NCBI RefSeq assembly: GCF_902825225.1
Contig: NZ_CADEAK010000002.1
Span: 62,001-126,000 of the forward strand
From: Bartonella vinsonii subsp. berkhoffii ATCC 51672
GTDB taxonomy: Bacteria; Pseudomonadota; Alphaproteobacteria; Rhizobiales; Rhizobiaceae
Direction: 5' to 3'
DNA: 64,000 bases
Shown here piece by piece: positions 59,451 to 64,000 of this stretch. The position numbers and the translations under genes are program-made. Each line of letters starts with the position of its first letter. The stretch's first letter is position 1. The notes beneath the pieces were generated by a model. It saw only the letters and a list, made by a program, of their open reading frames with translations. It did not search any database and was not told the DNA's origin.

Positions 59451-62085
59451 TTACAATCCTTTTTGGAACAATAATCATTTTTTTTACTGATTTTTCAACC
59501 AGATGCCCTTGGACAAAATCAAGAGCTAACACAGCTTCTTTAATCACCGCTTCACTTGCTGTTGCTGCCACAATCACCTCACCACGTTTTTTACCATTAA
59601 TCTGTACCGGCAAACTATAGCATTCTTCAACGGTTAAGGCAGGATCATAAACAGGCCAAGGAAGCTCAGAAATCAAGGCTTTCCCTCCTAAAACAGCATG
59701 ACATTCTTCCGCTAAATGGGGCATGATAGGCGCAATCAATGCAAGAAAAAAGTCCATCGCTTGACGCAAAGCCGCCTTCATTTCATCTTCAACACCTTCC
59801 ACTTTATTTAATAACGGAGCCATAATATTCAAGAACTCATAAAGGCGTGCAATGGCGCGATTAAAGGCAAATTTTTCCAAATCATCCTCCACAGTGCAAA
59901 CTGTGCGATGTGCAACTTTTGAGAGCTCCAAAGCTGCTCCCTGATGCCCTGCACATGGTGCAACTTCTCTTAACACTGGAGCACTCAAAGCCACACAGCG
60001 CCAAACACGTTGCACAAAGCGATGCGCTCCTTCAACACCAGCTTCTGTCCAGATAACATCCCGCTCAGGAGGAGAATCCGACAACACAAACCAGCGTACA
60101 GTATCGGCTCCATAGGAGGCGATAATATCATCAGGATCAACGACATTCTTTTTTGACTTTGACATTTTTTCAATCAAACCAATTGTCACTTCGCTTTGAT
60201 CAGACAATTTGTAAGCTTGACGTTTTCCATCCTTTTCAACAATGGAAATCTCTTCTGGTGAAACCCAACCTTGATCATCCCGATAGGTTTCATGAACCAC
60301 CATTCCTTGGGTAAAAAGCCCCTTAAACGGCTCATCCACCGTCACATACCCCACCATTTTCATAGCACGCATAAAAAAGCGCGCATAAAGAAGATGTAAA
60401 ATTGCATGTTCAATTCCGCCAATATATTGTTGTACAGGCAACCATTCAGTTGTTGCATTTTTATCGACCGGTTCTTGTGCAAAAGGCGCGATAAAACGTG
60501 CATAATACCAAGAAGAATCAACAAATGTATCCATAGTATCGGTTTCACGTCTAGCCTGTTTCCCACAAACAGGACAAACAACAGCTTGCCACGCTTTATG
60601 GCGATCAAGAGGATTGCCCGGCTGATCAAAAGTCACATCCTCAGGCAATACAACGGGTAAATCGGAGCGCGGTACCGGAACTACTCCACAAGCATCACAA
60701 TGAATTATCGGAATCGGACATCCCCAATAACGCTGCCGCGAAATTCCCCAATCCCGCAATCGAAATTGCACTGTTTTTTGCCCTTGCGGTTGACCATAAA
60801 GCACTTGCTCCTCAAGCTTTTTCGCTGCGGCTTCAAAAGCTTGCTGCCGTGTCAAACCATTCAAAAAATCTGAATTGATCATCACACCATCGCCTGTATA
60901 AGCCGTTTTTTCAACCACAAAATCTTCTGGATTCATCCCCTTTGGCAAAACCACGGGCTGCACAGGGAGATTATATTTACGAGCAAAGTCTAAATCTCTC
61001 TGATCATGGGCAGGACACCCAAAAACAGCTCCTGTCCCATAGTCCATAAGCACAAAATTGGCGATATAGACAGGAATATGCACCCTTGGATCAAAGGGAT
61101 GAACCGCCAAAAGGGGTGCCAGGAAACCTTGTTTTTCTGCTGTTTCAAGTGCTGCGGTTGTCGCCCCACCACACCGACACTCTTCAATAAAAGTGCTAAG
61201 CGCTATATCCTTTTGTGCAAGAGCTTGCGCAATGGGATGATCAACAGAGAGCGCCAAAAAAGAAGCGCCAAAAAGTGTGTCAGGACGTGTTGAATAACAG
61301 ACAACCTCTTTCAATGTCTCACAAGCCTCATAGGCACATTCTGTTGACTTTAAAGCCCAACGAATGAGTAAGCCTTGTGACTTCCCAATCCAATTTTTTT
61401 GCATAGTGCGGACTTTTTCCGGCCACTGTTCAAGCTTCTCAAGTCCAGCCAAAAGATCTTCACTAAAATCACTAATTTTAAAAAACCACTGCGTCAATTC
61501 ACGCTGTTCAACTAACGCGCCAGAACGCCATCCCCGCCCATCAACAACCTGCTCATTTGCCAACACGGTCCGATCAACAGGGTCCCAATTGATCTTAGCA
61601 ACTTTACGCGTCACCAATCCCTTTTGATAGAAATCAAGAAACAACATTTGTTGGCGGTGGTAATAATCCACATCACAAGTAGCAAACTCGCGCGACCAAT
61701 CCAATGAAAGCCCTAATTGCTTTAATTGCCCACGCATCACAGCAATATTTTGATAAGTCCAAGTTTTGGGATGAATTTTATTGTGCAGTGCAGCATTTTC
61801 TGCCGGCATACCAAAAGCATCCCACCCCATGGGGTGAAGCACATTAAATCCCTTTGCACGTTTATAGCGCGCAACAACATCCCCCATGGCATAATTACGC
61901 ACATGCCCCATGTGAATACGTCCAGAAGGATAAGGAAACATCTCTAAAACATAATATTTTTCACGGCTATCTTTTTGAACGGTTTGGAAAACCTTTTTTT
62001 CATCCCAAATCGCTTGCCATTTTTGTTCGCGTGCACGTGGATTATAGCGTTCGCTTAAATGAGAACGTTCAATTGTCATTGTCAT
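59437..62085 (-). CDS. leuS: Leucyl-tRNA synthetase
   Basis: This 882-residue class I synthetase has the HIGH-type motif [15 protein letters not shown] at about residues 51-65 and the KMSKS motif [20 protein letters not shown]. The editing domain is present (TTRPDTLFG-like text [12 protein letters not shown], then [15 protein letters not shown]). A zinc-like CPVCG occurs around residue 515. The length is normal. It is the first gene of a leuS-lptE unit. Confidence 0.97.
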   Translation of the reverse strand: MTMTIERSHLSERYNPRAREQKWQAIWDEKKVFQTVQKDSREKYYVLEMFPYPSGRIHMGHVRNYAMGDVVARYKRAKGFNVLHPMGWDAFGMPAENAALHNKIHPKTWTYQNIAVMRGQLKQLGLSLDWSREFATCDVDYYHRQQMLFLDFYQKGLVTRKVAKINWDPVDRTVLANEQVVDGRGWRSGALVEQRELTQWFFKISDFSEDLLAGLEKLEQWPEKVRTMQKNWIGKSQGLLIRWALKSTECAYEACETLKEVVCYSTRPDTLFGASFLALSVDHPIAQALAQKDIALSTFIEECRCGGATTAALETAEKQGFLAPLLAVHPFDPRVHIPVYIANFVLMDYGTGAVFGCPAHDQRDLDFARKYNLPVQPVVLPKGMNPEDFVVEKTAYTGDGVMINSDFLNGLTRQQAFEAAAKKLEEQVLYGQPQGQKTVQFRLRDWGISRQRYWGCPIPIIHCDACGVVPVPRSDLPVVLPEDVTFDQPGNPLDRHKAWQAVVCPVCGKQARRETDTMDTFVDSSWYYARFIAPFAQEPVDKNATTEWLPVQQYIGGIEHAILHLLYARFFMRAMKMVGYVTVDEPFKGLFTQGMVVHETYRDDQGWVSPEEISIVEKDGKRQAYKLSDQSEVTIGLIEKMSKSKKNVVDPDDIIASYGADTVRWFVLSDSPPERDVIWTEAGVEGAHRFVQRVWRCVALSAPVLREVAPCAGHQGAALELSKVAHRTVCTVEDDLEKFAFNRAIARLYEFLNIMAPLLNKVEGVEDEMKAALRQAMDFFLALIAPIMPHLAEECHAVLGGKALISELPWPVYDPALTVEECYSLPVQINGKKRGEVIVAATASEAVIKEAVLALDFVQGHLVEKSVKKMIIVPKRIVNVVV

Positions 62086-62256
62086 TATACTCTTTATAAA
62101 ATTGAACTAAAAAACTTGTTTTTATGCTTCACCATGGATTAACTCCATCGTCAATATTTTCAACCAATATTTTATTAAGTATCTTACAAAGCTCTGATAA
62201 GCAATTACTATAAAGAATTATCTCGTCTCTCAATAAAAACAGAAAGAATACAACTT

Positions 62257-62937
62257 ATGAACACAGAACAGCATCCCTCCATTGAAGCGTGGAAAAATCT
62301 TCAAAAAGACATTGCTGAAACATGTGAAGACTATAACCGCTCCATAGAAAACATCCAACTTATCGCTGTTTCAAAAACTGTCCCAGCAGACAACATATTT
62401 CCCCTTTTGCAAGCAGGACAGCGTCTTTTTGCAGAAAACCGCGTACAAGAAGCTGCTGAAAAATGGCCCTACCTGCGTCAACAATTTGAAAAAATTGAAC
62501 TCCACCTCATCGGTCCTTTGCAATCCAATAAAACAGCAGAAGCTGTTAAAATCTTTGATGTCATTCAAACAGTTGACCGCGAAAAAATAGCCAAGAGCTT
62601 AGCTGAAGAAATGCAAAAACAAAACAAACACCTCCCCTGCTATGTTCAGGTCAATATTGGCTTAGAACCGCAAAAAAGTGGACTTGCACCGCAAGAAGTG
62701 GTCCCTTTTGTTGCCCAGTGCAAAAATCATTACGGACTAGATATTATCGGTCTTATGGCAATTCCACCTGTACAAGAAAACCCCGGTCCCTATTTTGCAC
62801 TGCTAGCAAAACTAGCAAAAAAAGCCGGTCTCCCAAAGCTTTCAATGGGCATGTCCAATGACTTTAAAACAGCTCTTCAATTTGGCTCTAATATTCTTCG
62901 TATTGGCTCTGCTTTGTTTGGAAACCGCCCAGTCTAA
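62257..62937 (+). CDS. YggS-family pyridoxal phosphate homeostasis protein
   Basis: This 226-residue single-domain protein binds pyridoxal phosphate through Lys40 in IQLIAVSKTVPADNIFPLLQ. LIGPLQSNKTAEAVKIFDVI, QVNIGLEPQKSGL and SMGMSNDFKTALQFGSNILR are family motifs. YggS/PLPBP proteins balance vitamin B6 and amino-acid pools and have no known catalytic activity. It is divergent from leuS. Confidence 0.93.
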   Translation: MNTEQHPSIEAWKNLQKDIAETCEDYNRSIENIQLIAVSKTVPADNIFPLLQAGQRLFAENRVQEAAEKWPYLRQQFEKIELHLIGPLQSNKTAEAVKIFDVIQTVDREKIAKSLAEEMQKQNKHLPCYVQVNIGLEPQKSGLAPQEVVPFVAQCKNHYGLDIIGLMAIPPVQENPGPYFALLAKLAKKAGLPKLSMGMSNDFKTALQFGSNILRIGSALFGNRPV

Positions 62938-63257
62938 CCGCTTTACCCATAACAATACTGCAAAAAAGAATCCTTTTGTCATAAGAGAAGGATAAAAATG
63001 CATTGCACATGAAGGGAAAAAACTGTGAGATAAACAATCAATGGCAAAAAACATTGCGTGCAGTTATTGCGAAGCTACCCGTTTAAAAAAAATTGCATTT
63101 GCGGGATTCCTCACTGCACTTCCCCTCGTTTAGATACAATAAGCCAAGCACAACAATGTTATTGAAGATGATTTCAACACATTGATAATACTAAATAACA
63201 CATATTGATATATTCAACGTGAATCAGTTAGATAAGTGAGGTGTAAATTAAAGGTAG
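62938..63257. other. Spacer after the YggS-family gene
   Basis: About 320 bases with only short frames. No feature is supported. Confidence 0.4.
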
Positions 63258-63663
63258 AAAAAAATAATTATCAAAAAATCTTTATTTAATAAAAGCCTAT
63301 TAATTATCACACTTTTAACAACGTATCTTATATCTGCTTCAAAAGGATATGCTAATTCGAATGAATTATTCTGTTCAAAAGCAATTACAGAACGAGAGAA
63401 TGCATTTCGCATCCAACTTCTTAATGAAAACGAATGGTGGGAAAAAAGATTTAATAAAATCATAATGATAGAAGAGATATATTTCTTGGATAAAACTTCG
63501 CAGTTATCAAAGCCACTGTTTGAAAAACATGTAAAAATGATAAAAAAATGGCACAACATGCTTCGAAAACGAACAAGTGAACTATGCTCTATCCACTAGT
63601 ATAGCACGAAAAATAGCTGCAATAGAAGAATTAAATGAAGCAAAACAATCTAAAATCATGTAA
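63258..63663 (+). pseudogene. Broken gene for a small secreted protein
   Basis: An open stretch from 63258 codes a good signal peptide (KSLFNKSLLIITLLTTYLIS, then ASKGYA before NSNELF) and a charged helical body (ITERENAFRIQLLNENEWWE). No ATG, GTG or TTG stands at the right place after the AAGG site; the first codons are AAA and ATA, so the start codon seems lost. The frame ends at 63599, but EQVNYALSTSIARKIAAIEE continues in another frame to 63663. I recognise no family; VirB5-like layout is a weak guess. Confidence 0.5.
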
Positions 63664-64000
63664 AGGTATCATACATTCTCAAAAACATTCCCAAAATTTA
63701 AGAGTATATAGATACACATAAGAGAGAACTTGAAAAACTAGACCATGAAATTAAAATATTATATGATGTTATCATTAATTTTTATCAATAATTACACACT
63801 GTTATGAAAGTGCTTTTGAAGTGCATTAAGAATAACCCGCAACAAACTCACAAGATGCGGTAGCATTTTATCTTCTATAATAAGATATTCTATTGTGGCG
63901 TAAAGATTATACTGTCTATAGAGGCATTGTGCTTCTTTTATTTGCCGCTTGTATATTTAAAAACTGCTCTGTAGCGAATTCTATCCATTTGTCTCTTGCC
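63664..64000. other. Right-end region without a recognised gene
   Basis: About 335 AT-rich bases. Fragments such as LEKLDHEIKILYDVIINFYQ (near 63730-63790) may continue the decayed gene or a neighbour. Nothing more can be supported. Confidence 0.35.

Noticed and set aside
63248-63559. 103-codon minus-strand frame
   Set aside because: The plus strand carries a better coding signal (signal peptide and charged body), so this is its shadow.

Overview
The window looks like a chromosome segment of a Bartonella species (Rhizobiales). It is AT-rich, codes many housekeeping proteins of alphaproteobacterial type (GapR, CarD, DUF1465, DUF4164 next to ZapA, a rhizobial SUV3-like helicase next to fdxA-carD, an AtpD with a long N-terminal extension), and carries several copies of a small XRE-type regulator preceded by a conserved structured leader. 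That leader/regulator pair matches the genus-specific Brt RNA / Trp regulator family described in B. henselae. I cannot name the species.

Layout. 1-4.2 kb: ybgC-tolQ-tolR (cell envelope; tolA lies beyond the left edge) and ruvC-ruvA-ruvB (Holliday junction processing), all on the minus strand. 4.5-18 kb: a patchwork of intact genes (DUF1465, OpgC-like, a ThiE-like protein, a Sel1-repeat protein, efp, suhB) and accessory debris: two intact leader+regulator units, two decayed ones, a toxin-antitoxin pair with a frameshifted toxin, a HigA remnant, a TrbH-like lipoprotein, a multiply broken unknown gene, two decayed minus-strand genes, and duplicated 3' fragments of the ThiE-like gene and suhB. 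18-31.5 kb: an ABC exporter, L31, then a carbon-metabolism cluster on the minus strand (class I aldolase, pgk, gap, tkt) with divergent DUF4164-zapA; then a fourth regulator unit on the minus strand next to duplicated pyk fragments, then pyk and a DUF1036 gene. 31.7-47 kb: gapR, a rimJ pseudogene, uup with a glycine-zipper lipoprotein, thiN, a frameshifted M48 protease, rpoH, a helicase C-terminal half, fdxA, carD, L32, and the isoprenoid genes ispA and ispG. 47-62.9 kb: an EmrAB-like efflux pair directly behind the atpHAGDC operon, priA, tal, lptE, leuS and a YggS-family gene. The right end holds a broken gene for a small secreted protein.

The most interesting signal is the leader/regulator family. 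Three copies share a CTGTAA-n-TTACAG palindrome, a TTGTRA-17-TATGAC promoter and covarying hairpins. In two of them one leader segment can pair perfectly either with a local partner or with a downstream one. Three of the five regulator bodies are frameshifted at the same short T tract. A second theme is that fragments of neighbouring housekeeping genes (thiE-like, suhB, gap, pyk) lie beside the intact gene and border the accessory segments. No tRNA, rRNA, CRISPR array or intact insertion sequence was seen.
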